Shown here: positions 43,570-55,011 of the stretch, piece after piece | How positions within the stretch are numbered: the stretch's first letter is position 1 | Layout: every line of letters starts with the position of its first letter | Source of the DNA: Prostheceraeus crozeri | Lineage: Eukaryota > Platyhelminthes > Polycladida > Euryleptidae | Assembly: GCA_907163375.1 (NCBI GenBank) | Contig: CAJQUW010007059.1 | Span: 186,001 to 250,000 of the forward strand | DNA length: 64,000 nucleotides | Direction: 5' to 3' | The notes under the pieces: generated by a model | Told to the model about the DNA's origin: nothing | Database searches by the model: none | Seen by the model: only the letters and a program-made list of their open reading frames with translations | Position numbers and translations under genes: made by a program

Positions 43570-44794
43570 TAGGGCTGTGCGCGGTGCACCGTTTCTCGGG
43601 CCGTTGGACCGAAATGTACGACTTCCGATCAAATTGATGTTTTATTGTATTCTTCCAATTATTTTCAATTCATTTTATCTGCCACCTTAGTCCGCTATTT
43701 GGAGAGAAAGACATGCAGTCTAGGTAATCCAACCAATTCAAACTCTAGATTTCTCCATCAAGAAAATGAATCCTTTTGAAAATCACTGCTGTATGTATCA
43801 TAAAACAAGCAATGCATTTCAAAATGTTGAGAAAAATGTGAAAGGTGATAAAAATTAGATAATTCATGCTCATGATAAGTCATTTTATGCCACGAAAAAA
43901 ATCAATTCCTGCGACCTCAGAACATGGTGAATACTGCGCGACCTACTGTTGTTCTTCTTGCTAAAATAAAGGCCATCTTAGCATCCTGGCGGCCATCGAT
44001 CCGTCCGAAAGATTTATTTCAGCATCCGGAGACATTTTCACATCAAAGAGACTGCATGAAGCCGAGTGATGTCGAGATATTGACCTTCTTGTATTGTAAT
44101 TTGAAGATGACGGTGATATTGCTTCGAATCCTTCTACATTTCCTGATGTGCTCACTGCTCATGAACTTTGAAAGTAATCAAAACTCTTCCTTTGTCATTC
44201 ACGTTTTTAAAAGAATCGATTTAAAGAAAACGACCTTTCGTCCCCACGCTGACTTAGCGATTCAGTCAATTGTAATTTTTTACCAATTTTTTTTGCTGCA
44301 TAGCTGTATGATTTCTGTTTTCATCGGATTTCAAAGAATTCCATTGTAACTACCATACAGACGTGCGGGCTAAGTGTGATGAGAGTCCCTTGCAAGCATT
44401 GACAAAACTAAATTGAAAGAGGGCCTGAGTAAATCTGCTTCAAAGTCTCTACAGAAGTTAAGTTGGGTTGAATTCTAGAACAAATGAACATTTGGTATTA
44501 CCAACAATGAAATTAAATAAACGTTAGATCAAATTGCCATGCAAAAGATGTGCGGCTGGTAGGATTCGAACCTACGAGCAAGGTTAACTAGAGCTGTGCT
44601 CTAACCAACTGAGTCTTGGAGTATAACGGATAGAGTTCCTATCTAAAAGATTTTGGCGTTTTAATTGCCTATCACACGGCAATATGAAGCGCGAAGAAGA
44701 TGTATTTCTGCTATGTTTAAGTAAGCAGTTAAGCGCAGCTTTTGAAAATTTTCGGTGCACCGGTGCGAGCAGGTACGGCTAGCGCACATCCCTA
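43570..44794. mobile_element. Non-autonomous hAT-like element
   Basis: 1225 bp. Left end TAGGGCTGTGCGC, right end (inverted) TAGGGATGTGCGC, 12 of 13 matching, with GGTGCACCG also present near both ends. Perfect 8-bp flanking duplication ATAATAAT (43562-43569 and 44795-44802), the size made by hAT transposases. The target is AT-repetitive, which weakens the duplication slightly. No hAT transposase was recognised inside. A 141-codon frame (43924-44349) looks random. A tRNA-like sequence lies at 44551-44622. Confidence 0.7.
44551..44622 (-). tRNA. tRNA-like sequence, probably a pseudogene or SINE head
   Basis: On the minus strand: 'actcagttggttagagc' (D arm/A box) and 'gtaggttcgaatcctac' (perfect 5-bp T stem and loop, B box), then 'cagccgca' where the 3' acceptor should be. 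The 5' acceptor does not pair with it and no anticodon stem forms, so a working tRNA is unlikely. It lies inside the hAT-like element. Confidence 0.45.
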
Positions 44795-44802
44795 ATAATA
44801 AT

Positions 44803-46890
44803 ATTAATAACATTAGCGGTTTTATTAAGCCTAGAGAAAGAGATATGCAGAAATCCCTATGAAGGAAGGCCTAAATAAAAGCATTTTCGTATACATGCAT
44901 ATAACAAAGCAGATGGAAAACACTGGAAGCATCGACGACGTGAAGTTTCGATTCTGCAATTGTCAACATCTTCGAGGAAGACTCGTGACGGGGAAGTCTG
45001 CTAGACACAACTTGTGTAGATATTGATAATTTCTGCAATAATCATGTAGAGTTTATTCTAGTGGTCAAAAAAGGATAGGTACTTATTACCATTCTAAAGA
45101 ATTTGAATCTTACGGATCTAAAACATAATCTAATAAACATATTCCAAAACGAACAAACTACATTTTGATGGATGCTATTAGAATGTTATCTATGATTTCA
45201 ACATCAGAAATAATTTTGACAATTAACTGTTACAATGCAAGGACAGTTTCTAATCGTTTGAAATAAAATCCGTACAGGTTTAGAATTCTAAAAATTTTAG
45301 TATGCACTACTACATTGCATTCATGGAACTCAGGGATACAAGGGCGAAGTTCCATTGTCGAAGCATCATTCAATCATGGACTAAGTTCGATGTTGCAGGA
45401 AGATAGGACATACCTTTGTAATTTGCTGTAAGATTAAGATTACGTATGAATAATTTCGATACATGATATTTCATAATGTTTTAATGAAGTCAAAGAATGG
45501 ATTGAATAACATCCATGATGCTGTTTTTTTAAATCTCAGACTGCTCCAAATTTTGATTCGTTTGAGAAGTTTTTACTATATATTACAGCAGGAAATGATC
45601 AATTCAATTATAACATTCCAGATTTGATTATAGATTGCGGTTGTAGAAGGAAATTTCTTATGAAGATATCACAATAGTGAGGACGTATGGACTGCTTGAC
45701 GATGCAGTGATGAAAGAACTCAACTAAATGGCTCGAAAAGTCGATCGAAGATATTATTCATATTTCTAGTGATATATGATTTCATTTCTCTTGGTCGCTA
45801 GAAAAATGTCTTCTCGATGACATGAAGAAATGAAAATTTCTCGATAGCCTAGGATACGCGGGTCATTAGCAAGGTCAAAATATATTCAGTATCTACTACT
45901 GACTTCTTATAAGGAGTAAAAATAAAATGCCGAATGATCAGAAAGTTGCGATCCCTTTAAATCTCTTAAAACCTCAAACTTATTTCCGAAAAAATTCACT
46001 TCAGTCTCTCCTCAAAAGTTGTCTGCGAATTTACCTGTAAGCTGATTTCAAACAGTTATATTTGTGAGACTAAGCGTCATTGAAGAAAATATTCGCGGGA
46101 TTCCGAATGAAATCCGAAATCTATACATTCAGTATCATTGCAATATTCTAGAAAGAATAATTAAATAAATATAAATAGATCAATATGAAAATAAGGAAGA
46201 ACCGCAAATAACCTACGGTTCTGTCGTGGTTTTAATATCGAGCGGATCGGGTGTCGAAATATAGACACGCGTCTAACTCCGTTGTGTATCATGAGCCTCA
46301 GATCTTGTAAAAGCTGTTAGTTTGGAAAGGTGTCTATTACGTTATGAAGTTACGTGGGATGTGATACATTGTAACTGAATCTCGTTTCCTCTGATAAAAT
46401 CATTAAGATACTTACTTCTTTTATGCCCGATAACGTGATTTGCAAAAAGAGATCCGCAATGTCTAGATTTGTGGCGATCAGAATGTGTGGGGTTTTTTCC
46501 AAGCATTCCCCTTCTAATGAATTGATTCTGTCTTACACCTCTCACTGCCACGGTTTTCTTTCAGAAAGTGATCTATGCTCCAATTATCTTCTCTTTCAGA
46601 GGTACTTTTTTCTTGGATTCTTGTTGTCTCTGCTGGGAATGCTGCTACATTCATTGATTTCACGAGAACTAACTGATTGCTAACTTCTCTATCATGGGTC
46701 GTTTTTTCTTGTTGGGCATTCGCAGGCACCGCTTTTCGTGTTGTGTCAGCCAGGTCATTCTTCCTTACACAAACTGAGAAAATTCGATGTTTCGATGTAA
46801 TGTACCCTTCTGCTATGGAGTCATTTCTGTTTCCCTCTTCTTCTACTGTTCGCATTGTGTTATGATTTGATTTCATGACACGTACCTGTT
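44803..46890. other. Intron stretch, nothing recognised
   Basis: AT-rich. The longest frame (46514-46876, minus, 120 codons) is rich in Ser, Thr, Glu and Asn and is not recognised. It has no splice-bounded conserved core. Confidence 0.4.
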
Positions 46891-46892
46891 GG

Positions 46893-47035
46893 CCAAATAA
46901 AGACTTGTATTACGAATCTACCGTGAGAGCGGTGGCACTTCCCCAGACGAAGACAATCGAACCCTGGAGCCTGTACACTTCCGTACCGATGAGCGGCCTT
47001 TAACCAACCCGAGCTATCTTGCCACTTTGATGCAC
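46893..47035 (-). mobile_element. tRNA-derived SINE of a second family
   Basis: On the minus strand: 'gatagctcgggttggttaaa' (A box) and 'cagggttcgattgtc' (B box), spaced as in a tRNA with variable arm, then an unrelated body and end near 'ctttatttggccaaca'. The body differs from the SINEs at 33.5 and 42.2 kb. Only one copy is in the window, so boundaries are approximate. Confidence 0.55.
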
Positions 47036-47697
47036 TTGGAAAATGTTTCAAGTTAGATTATTCATCGACAACATCCACAACTTCATAAAGCAGAGAGAAT
47101 ACGGGCATCGACTAAATCGTCGCTAAGACTATTTGTTTAACATCATGAATATTGTCATAGTCCTAAAAAGGATTTCCCTGTCTTCTGATAATTTGATCTC
47201 ATACCTCCCATGACAAATAACCCTAATAAAACGAGCAACAATCCTATAGATTGGAAGCAGTTTTGTCAATTAAGTATCCAACACTTTCCAGCATTTCTGA
47301 TTTTAAGATCAATATTACATTGTTCGGCACAATTCATTGCAAAAACTTCCCTGCATTGATCAGTCTAACACCAGATGAGATGTAATGAGATTGATCCACA
47401 ACCAATGAAAGTTTAATTCACTATATACTGAGCTATTTTCAGGAGAGCAGATAATCGCGATTCTTTCTGTACCCATTCTCTTAGCAAAAGCGAAAACTGT
47501 CTCTATTTGTAATTAAATCATTCTGTAATTCTTATCCTCAAATTGGTCAATAGAGCACATTTGCTTCTTCGTACATATTGACATGATTTTCGTCAAAGTG
47601 TCAATGAAATTCATGCTTATTCTTCAAAAAGAATGAGTAAAGAGTAGTGTGAGTAGAGCCCAGCATATTTTTTCAACGACAAAAATAGAAGATGACA
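47036..47697. other. Intron stretch, nothing recognised
   Basis: AT-rich spacer between the SINE and the mariner derivative. Confidence 0.4.
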
Positions 47698-47699
47698 TA

Positions 47700-48572
47700 A
47701 GTGGTGCGTTCGAAAACCTCGTGGACTCGAAAAGAAAACAATAAGATATCAAGTCTCGCTTTTCTTTGTTTGACAGTATGAGAGTCTAGACACAAATTAA
47801 CCTAGCTTCAGTCAGATGTTTTGACCTCGGTGACTCTGCCATCGATTTCAGCGTAATGCACCCAAATTTGGACATTAATGAGTCACCTCCGGTCCCGTTG
47901 TTCATTCATTCATTTCCATCCGATATGACGACCTCAAGAGGTTGAATTCCGAGCAATAGTGCGATTCTTGAGAAGGAAGGGACGAACTGGCGCTGAGATT
48001 GTTGGTGAGCTACGTGATGTATATAGAGAAGAAAGCCCATCCAAGAGTTTCGTTTACAATTGGATGCGAGAATTTGCCGGAGACCGAACATCAGTATTCG
48101 ATGAAAAATGCGGAGGGCGACCAGTGCAGATCGGAGAGAACAGGGAACAAGAGATTTCTACGATCATTCGAGACAACAGAAGAATGACTATTCGAGAATT
48201 ATCGACACGTGCCAACATCAACATGGATTCGTGCAATCGAATCCTCAAATCATTAGGTGTTCGGAAACTGTCTTCAAGATTTTTTCGCGATTTTTCACAA
48301 GAGAAATTATGGATCGACGTTTGGAGTGCTGTGAGGTATTTTTAAGATTATTAAAATTAACGGATTGTCACCCGAACACTTTCGCGCGGCCTTCGATGAA
48401 CTTGTGGACTGGGTGCAGAAGTGTATTGGCTGTCAAGGTAGTTATATTGAAAAGTAGTAAGAAATTTCACCTGTATGAGTGCTAGTATGACCATTGCTTG
48501 TAAATTGACATGAAACATTGATTGGAATATAAAAATTTCTATTCGAGTCCACGAGGTTTCAAACGCACCACG
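47700..48572 (+). mobile_element. Internally deleted mariner element
   Basis: 873 bp flanked by TA (47698-47699, 48573-48574). Terminal repeats read GTGGTGCGTTCGAAAACCTC (left) and GTGGTGCGTTTGAAACCTCG (right, inverted), about 33 bp with a few differences. Inside are the two ends of a mariner transposase gene with its middle missing. The termini differ from those of the mariner at 55.0 kb. Confidence 0.88.
47924..48462 (+). pseudogene. mariner transposase, N- and C-terminal parts only
   Basis: From ATG 47924 (MTTS) a one-base break near 47937 leads into VEFRAIVRFLRRKGRTGAEI, SPSKSFVYNWMREFAGDR and GGRPVQI, then the second HTH MTIRELSTRANINMD and GVRKLSSRF. The frame reaches a stop at 48343-48345. 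From about 48364 another frame gives SPEHFRAAFDELVDWVQKC and GSYIEK, the mariner C-terminus. The catalytic DD34D part is deleted, so the protein cannot act. Only the DNA-binding half could be made. Confidence 0.85.
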
Positions 48573-48574
48573 TA

Positions 48575-50300
48575 CTTGGAAAGTTTCCTTTGATTCAGAA
48601 TGACATACAAGACAACTCGGGCGTCAAAGGAAGATCGAAAAATATTTCAGGAGCGATATGCGTGTATACTTTTAACTTGCCCCAAACATGGCGTAGAATC
48701 ATATAGCAAATCTGGGGTGGAACATCCACCTAAACTGGAAGCTCCATGCCACATGTCACAATTTTTTCCGTTTTTATGTCTGCGAAAATTGCTGCATCTG
48801 ACTGCACATTGAAAAATATGAAGTTCTTCATTTTATTTATAAACAGATTTCTCATAGAAATCTCTATCACATAACTGGATACAGTGGAATCTACTACATG
48901 GTCAGATGCCGTTTTCAGTTCTGTTTGCAGGAAAAATTCAACACTCCCTCTGAATCCTATATATTTAACATCCCCTTTCATGGAGGTTAAAGTCTGGCTT
49001 TGTGTAACTCATCACACATACTTTGTCCATGAAAAGTCTTTCACTTATGAGACGTTAGATTATTTGCCGGTGCATTTCCTTCATCACGACAACAAAAAAT
49101 GTCCTTTGATTTTTCACTATCCAATTCCTGATTTCCACACATTGGAATTTCGGCTTTATGGTAAGGAATTTTCAATTTTAAGTGAATGAATAGATGAAAT
49201 CATGTAACTATTTCAACATTGATAGCGTGTATGCAAGAGTAAGGGGAAAAGACAGTTGTACCTGATTGCTTATTGCTGTTATTAGTATTGTCATGGAAAA
49301 CATTGACGCAAGTCTTATGTTAGTTACGTGTCTATCATAAGTGCCATACCATGGAATTGTATCAAGCATATTCTCAGTCAATGATGACGTAAGAATGACA
49401 TCATGAAGAATCAACAGTGATAATAGATGTTATGAATAGCTGTTTGATTTCCATTTGAAGAGAAATCATTAAACAAGTTTAAGCTGCTGCTGCAAACGTC
49501 ATTAGAAACTTAAAAATTATGGTTTACAAATTTACTATTTACGCTAATTTACTGTCTGTGTAAGAGTAACAATATTTTGTCATCTTCAAGGTGACTACCT
49601 GACGAGAAAAAGTGACTTTCAACATTCAATTTGATATACTCAGCAACTACAAGTAGAAAGATTTACTCAACTCCGTGTCAACAACATCATGCGTGTGGTT
49701 GTTTTGCCACACATAATTTTACACGATAACATTTATATATGAGAAGTGAGAGTAGTGTTACAATGCGACAGCAATCTGAGACCGTAGAAGTCCATGGACA
49801 TGGATTAACGGGTGCATGTGTTAGAGTGAATTCTCTGTGAGACAGTTGATCTAGCCTATCTCATTTTTTTGCATTGCATTTCAATGGTTTGGCGTTGTAC
49901 TTCCTATAGCATCGATGGTGTGAGTTATCCATAGGACATTTCAAGTAATCAGCATCGACGGCTGTTTGAATTCTTTTTTTCATACACTCACCGCGTTTCC
50001 CGTTTCAATTACTGCAAAATAATAAATTGTTTAACACTCTTATTAAGGTGTTTTTAACTGTCTGCTGCAGATTAATAAAAGTTTCTCGCTGCTAAAAGGT
50101 TGGGACCCGAAAAGTCCGAGACAAAAACGCCTGTAAACATTGGTTTTTTAACTCTTGCAGAAAATAAAGGGAGAGCATCCTTTCACTTGCACATAGCTAT
50201 GTAAAAAACTGTTGATCATTATTCGGCTAAATGCAGATTCCTTGATATTTCTCAGGATTTTAGACGAAGAATGTCTTCTCAATATTATTAAGTTATATAA
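48575..50300. other. Intron stretch, nothing recognised
   Basis: AT-rich. A 101-codon frame at 48884-49189 (plus), with His- and Phe-rich sequence, is not recognised. Confidence 0.4.
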
Positions 50301-50304
50301 ACCG

Positions 50305-50700
50305 TGAAATAAACATTATTATTTTATTACACCCATAAGTGCATAAAGCACCAAACCAAAGCAAGTTTACAAACGTAGTTGTATAAAGTAAAGTCGACAA
50401 ATGCATTGATGATCTATACAGGTAGGCCTACTGGGAAAGTAACAAAGTTCGCTTTTCAAAATAGCGAATTGTACAAGTTCTTCTTGAAGCTCAGTAGGGA
50501 CGTAGAGTTCACAATGTCAGGGGGCAGGGAATTCCAATCGTCAATGACACGATGGGGAAAATATTCACGGGCTTGAACCTCTAAAGGGTTTTTTGAAGAT
50601 TTTAACATGATTGACCTGTTTTAAAATTTTATAACAACTGGTCTAGCTAGATGTTTTTACATTACTACAAGTTTTCTCAATCAAGTTAGTACAAAGCGCG
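50305..50700 (-). pseudogene. LINE 3' end (CR1/L2/jockey-like)
   Basis: On the minus strand: AREYFPHRVIDDWNSLPP, DIVNSTSLLSFKKNL, then a stop. This is the usual last segment of CR1/L2-type ORF2 ('..FF..RVI..WN.LP..VV.A.S...FK..L'). A 3' UTR of about 120 bp follows and ends in 'gtaataaaataataatg', a microsatellite-like LINE tail. The rest of the element is missing (5' truncation). Confidence 0.75.
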
Positions 50701-50870
50701 ATGAATTTAGTCAATTTAGTCTTGGGAGCAGACAAATTACTCCACTTTCAAATCATACAAAAATTGATGAACATAAACCATAGCACTTAAAAATCAACCA
50801 ATGGGTTTCACGGTGACATTCGACATAATTAGAAGCATTCGTGCTAACTGCTAGCTACCGTGATCCATCT
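50690..50870 (+). repeat. Inverted repeat, left member
   Basis: 'ccaatgggtttca', 'gtgacattcgacat' and 'gcattcgtgcta' recur inverted at 53960-54135. The best part is about 75 bp at roughly 85% by eye. Upstream of it, 'gcgcgatgaatttagtcaat' has a looser match to 'cgcgaatttagtcaat'. Confidence 0.6.
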
Positions 50871-52099
50871 TACAAGTGATTTGGACATTTCTCTATTCAA
50901 ACATATCATCAATCACAAGTTTCGAGTTGAATGAAGAGCAAATAACGTTCCACAATCCTTATATCTGCTTAACATGATGAAACTCACATCAAGCATTTAC
51001 CAAGTATCTAATGTGTTGTCAAAAAGAAAATCTGTAAAATTATCAGTTGCACATTCTCGCCATTGATAGCATTCTCCACGAGGCATGAGTCGATCTCAAT
51101 TACTGAACTGAAATGCGGTGCTAACTTGAAGAGCCTCGACTGTCAAGTTAGTGAGTAAAGTTCTTATGATATTTGAAATGCTCATTGAAGTTGATCGATG
51201 AAACATACTCTCTTCTTCTCATTGTAACATGACATTTCACATGAGACTTGAAAGTTGACAATAATTCATCGGTTGAATCAACGGCGAATATGACGAAAGA
51301 AAAGGAAAATCATGATTCCGTCCCAAACAACTTCACTCGAACGTTTGCGGACAGGAGCAATGTCAAACACAGATGTTGCAGGGTCATCCACAATGATAAA
51401 TTGTAGATATATAATTCGATCGTAGAATTCATAGACATACGAAGATATTGATGTTGGCACCTTTTAAAGAAGTTGTGGTCATAATGCGGTAGAGCTGCCG
51501 GATTAACAGCACGCAAGCGTCCTTTGGAGTGCGAACACTGAATAATAATATTATTCTCGTCCATGTAGCATCTGGCCCCTAGAAGTCTGTCCCACGAAGA
51601 CAACGTGCCCATATCTTCCTTATTTCTTTAACGTCACGATTACAATCATCCGATGGTTGTACATGTAAAGTTTACATGGAATATCCCTATTGAGATACCG
51701 ATCTGTTGTACATGTGGCCGTCAATCTTTTAATTCCAGTTTCCGAACGAAACTAATTTCGTAACTGATTTAGGGGTTATAGTAGGGCTGCTCGCTACGAA
51801 GGCAACCATGCCAAGGATTAACTGGGAACTTTTTTTTGATGAACCGGTTCTCTCCCCTTCGAGACTTCTTCGTTGGCTCTGCTTTTCACTGACTTCATAT
51901 TTATCTGTAAATGTCTTGCTAATTTTGGTAAATCAACTCTGCTTATACTTCACCTACCAATTCTCAATATATCATGTGAAAATTTCGTCTGTGTGGCATC
52001 TTGAGTAGGAAGAATGTCGCCCCTGTCTAAGTGAACAGTGCTTAGCACAAAATGCAGATATGACGAAGGAAGATAATGTTTCGGAGAATGCAAAGAAAT
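50871..52099. other. Intron stretch, nothing recognised
   Basis: Frames at 51310-51612 (minus) and 51808-52008 (plus) are not recognised. Confidence 0.4.
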
Positions 52100-52148
52100 C
52101 CATATCGGACATTCCTTAAAATGTTTTAAAATAAAAACGACAAGTATT

Positions 52149-52193
52149 GGTCGATCGATTTCATGTCCATTTTCATGACATATCTTCAGGACA
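52149..52193 (-). ncRNA. Hammerhead-related motif in Penelope tail
   Basis: On the minus strand: CCTGAAGAT, a perfect 5-bp stem ATGTC/GACAT with a 9-base loop, GAAA, then the palindrome TCGATCGA. This resembles the CTGATGA-stem II-GAAA layout of Penelope hammerheads, but the first box is changed and the cleavage triplet is not obvious. Confidence 0.3.
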
Positions 52194-52364
52194 AACAGAT
52201 AAATCTAGATAAAACCTTTAAATACAACAGGATGAGAACTTGTCAAGCTAAAAGAACAATTGGCAATTGCGTCTAACTCCTCGAAAATTGAATACAAGCT
52301 AAAACAATACAATAAGAGCTGATTTACATTTACAATTACGTCTAAAACTGTCAAGGTCACAATG

Positions 52365-52700
52365 CTAAAACAATAAAATTGGGACTGAAGATTCGTGTTC
52401 GTTCATCAAGGTTGAACTATTGATTTCTTTCATGACCAGACTTTCAGCAGTGCGACTGTACTTTGTGCGAAAAACTATTTGGAAATTGTCATAGCTATTT
52501 CTATGAACATGTTTGGTAATTTCAGAATCTTTAGGTCTACCTTCCAAGTGTTCACGAATTCTGGTGATAAAGTGCCTACGAGTCTCACCAATATAGCAAT
52601 TGTCACATTGCCAACATTTCAATTTGTATACAAGATTAGAGGCGAGACTCATAGGCACTTTATCTTTGTTCGGAAACAAGATTGTAATTCCTTAAAATGG
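52365..52700 (-). pseudogene. GIY-YIG endonuclease domain (Penelope-like)
   Basis: Reads KDKVPMSLASNLVYKLKC, WQCDNCYIGETRRHFITR, IREHLEGRPKDSEITKHV and ends SLVMKEINSSTLMNEHES. The YK...CYIG tyrosines, Arg in TRI, His in REH and the late Glu fit the GIY-YIG core of Penelope elements. A CxxC pair (CWQC) precedes the YIG. The C-terminus looks complete. Upstream coding is lost. Confidence 0.82.
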
Positions 52701-52789
52701 TTTCAGAATTCAGATGGTGTTGGCAATGACTTTGACCATGTCTAGTCAAATGGTAAGTATATTTAGCTAAAGTAGCAACTCAGTATTTG

Positions 52790-53959
52790 CCAATGTGATT
52801 GCAAATTCTATGTCATTAAAATAACTCTTATTGTTACGATTGTTGTTACGACGATATTGTTACTTATTGTTATTGTATCTAGTACCACACGTGAGATGTG
52901 CATTTTTACTGTTTCTGATATACCATCGATCATGATAGCAATGTAGAAGAAGAGTAGTGGAAGAATAGTATTTTACAAATCCTTCGAGTTACGTTGATTA
53001 CTTTAGAAAGAGAACTGTTTTTTTAATAAACTTCGATGGATGTGACTATTACCTTACGAATCAGCCATGATAGCAAGAAATGTATTCTTGCGCTTGTCAT
53101 GCTAAAATTTATCTGATGCTGAAAAAGTAACGCATCATAATCCAAGACAATGAATGATCACAATTTATTAAGATATGTACGTAAATGGGTCCACAAAATT
53201 ATCCCTATGAAAGAAAGACATTTAATTGTGAACCATAAAATCGCAACTAAGAAAACACATGTACTCACATGTATAAATGTAGTTGCGTTGTAACCACATA
53301 GAGTATTATGATTCAACAATTTATAACTCACTTCTACACGATGACTGCTATTTTCCCTAAAATACAGCTTGTTAGCTAACAATTTAGGTAAGCGGACTTA
53401 ACAGATCAATTTCACTGCTTGGAGAAAAACTATTAACTATATTTAACAAGTTAACAAACTCAAAAATTGAGCTACGAAGTAGAATAAGATGCTAATTTTT
53501 TGCATGACGACTTGAATCATAATGCTGTTCGTCAATGCTTTTGTAATTAAACCTATTTCCTTTTAAGTTAAATGTCATAAAATTCTTATTTTAGTATCTT
53601 CTAAATTCTATAAAAATTTTATTCTATTTGATGCCTAATGAGTATCATGCTACTTCAATACTAAGATCTCAAGTATCGAATAGATAGCATGTAAGTATAG
53701 GAATAATTTGCAAAACTCTACCTTTTCAAAAATTTATCAAGTATTTTTTAGACCCCAGGAACATAATCTCCCTTAAAAAGCTGAATCTTTTGACACAAAA
53801 GTTTTCGCTGCATGCTGACATTTTCTGGAGTTGAAACTCTGTCAATTACATCCCCTCTATGTGCTTAGCACTTCCTCATTTGAGTAAAAATCAACCCTTT
53901 AAAATATTACGCCGAAGCTTAGTAGGGTCTAAACTTCAATAGTTAACTGTGTGTATCAC
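52790..53959. other. Intron stretch, nothing recognised
   Basis: AT-rich, no coding or terminal-repeat signal. Confidence 0.4.
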
Positions 53960-54135
53960 ATCTAGGAAGAATCAAGGTAGCTAGCAGCTAGCACGAATGC
54001 CTAATAATGTCGAATGTCACTCTGAAACCCATTGGTTAATTATTTAGTAAGTGTAATATGACTACAAGAAACTGATTGTAATTTGACTGCTTACTGTATT
54101 ATTGTAAATTGACTAAATTCGCGTGGGACAAATTT
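53960..54135 (-). repeat. Inverted repeat, right member
   Basis: Partner of 50690-50870. It continues (54120-54215) into short near-repeats of 'ggacaaatttcatt' and 'aaattgag', which resembles in style the 'ggggcctaaatg' units at 3256-3310. Confidence 0.6.
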
Positions 54136-54532
54136 CATTGGCTTTGGACAAATTTCATTTCTCACTGGACTAAATTGAGTGACTATGGGAATAAATTGAC
54201 TGCACTGTACAGTTGAAGGCCGGTTGACAAAATATCGAGAAATATGCTACTAAGTTATTCTCACCAGCTTTGGCTCATCTTTACTTTCTTTTCTCGTATG
54301 TAAAACAAAAAATGCTGCTTATTGATAAATGAATATCTACATGTATATCAAGCTTTTTAATGCTTACACTGACTTCAAAGCGCTCTACTACTTTTGAAAG
54401 GCAAATAAGAATGATTGTCAGATATATTGGACGAAGTTCTAATCGAACCATGACCTTTACGTATGATGAATTTGTTTCAGAGATGGGGATAAAGTAGTGA
54501 TCATTTAATGTCACAAACAGATGCTTTGTTAC

Positions 54533-54669
54533 CTGTGAAACGATTAGGTCTTCCAGCTTTTATGATTTCTTGTCCCTTGATACGCACACATAAATGCATC
54601 ATGATCAGCATAGTCACTGTCATTATTATACTCTGGAGCAACAGAGGAAGCTCATAATGCCTTCCGAAC
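54533..54669 (-). CDS. SLC66A2: SLC66A2 (PQLC1), internal exon
   Basis: Minus-strand exon after 'tatgtttcag' (AG at 54670-54671), ending at 54533 before a GT donor. One base completes a split codon (probably Trp), then FGRHYELPLLLQSIIMTV, TMLIMMHLCVRIKGQEII and KAGRPNRFT follow, ending in the first base of the Asp codon finished by the 24302-24518 exon. It corresponds to '[22 protein letters not shown]' of vertebrate PQLC1, the membrane segment after the first PQ loop plus the start of the cytosolic linker. Length is 137 bp (1 + 45 codons + 1). The linker between here and the next exon looks shorter than in the human protein. The exons for the first PQ loop and N-terminus were not found up to 64000. 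Confidence 0.92.
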
Positions 54670-55011
54670 CTGAAACATAGAAATGATCATCACAGCAACA
54701 ACGAATATTCACAGAATGTGCTCGGGTATTATTCTACTGAGTATCCTTCTGGGTGAAAAGGGAAACATAACTTCGAACTGCAATATACATTATTTTACAT
54801 TGATGATTAGGTCACAAAGTGAATAGATGGAATGGGAAAAAAAGTCAAATTCATCATTGGTCACTTATCAACTGTGTGCGACTCTTCTTTTCACAAATCA
54901 AGAATTCGATTAATCACGCTCAGCATTGCTCACAGTGAACGTACAGTAAATTTACATGAATGTGGACCTACAGCAGACTACAGCGGAAAAATGTAGACCT
55001 ATATGTATGTA

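Larger units (their letters stand above)
52100..52780 (-). mobile_element. Penelope-like element, 3' end with GIY-YIG domain
   Basis: On the minus strand: endonuclease coding region (52365-52700) and then a tail to about 52100. It is a different subfamily from the 24.7-29.5 kb element. RT is absent. It lies between two inverted repeats (50.7 and 54.0 kb). Confidence 0.75.

Noticed and set aside
44551-44622. Functional tRNA gene
   Set aside because: Acceptor strands do not pair and no anticodon stem forms; only the D-loop region and T arm are tRNA-like.
46423-46876. Overlapping 86- and 120-codon frames as host exons
   Set aside because: No recognised domain, no splice-bounded block, and both strands are open.
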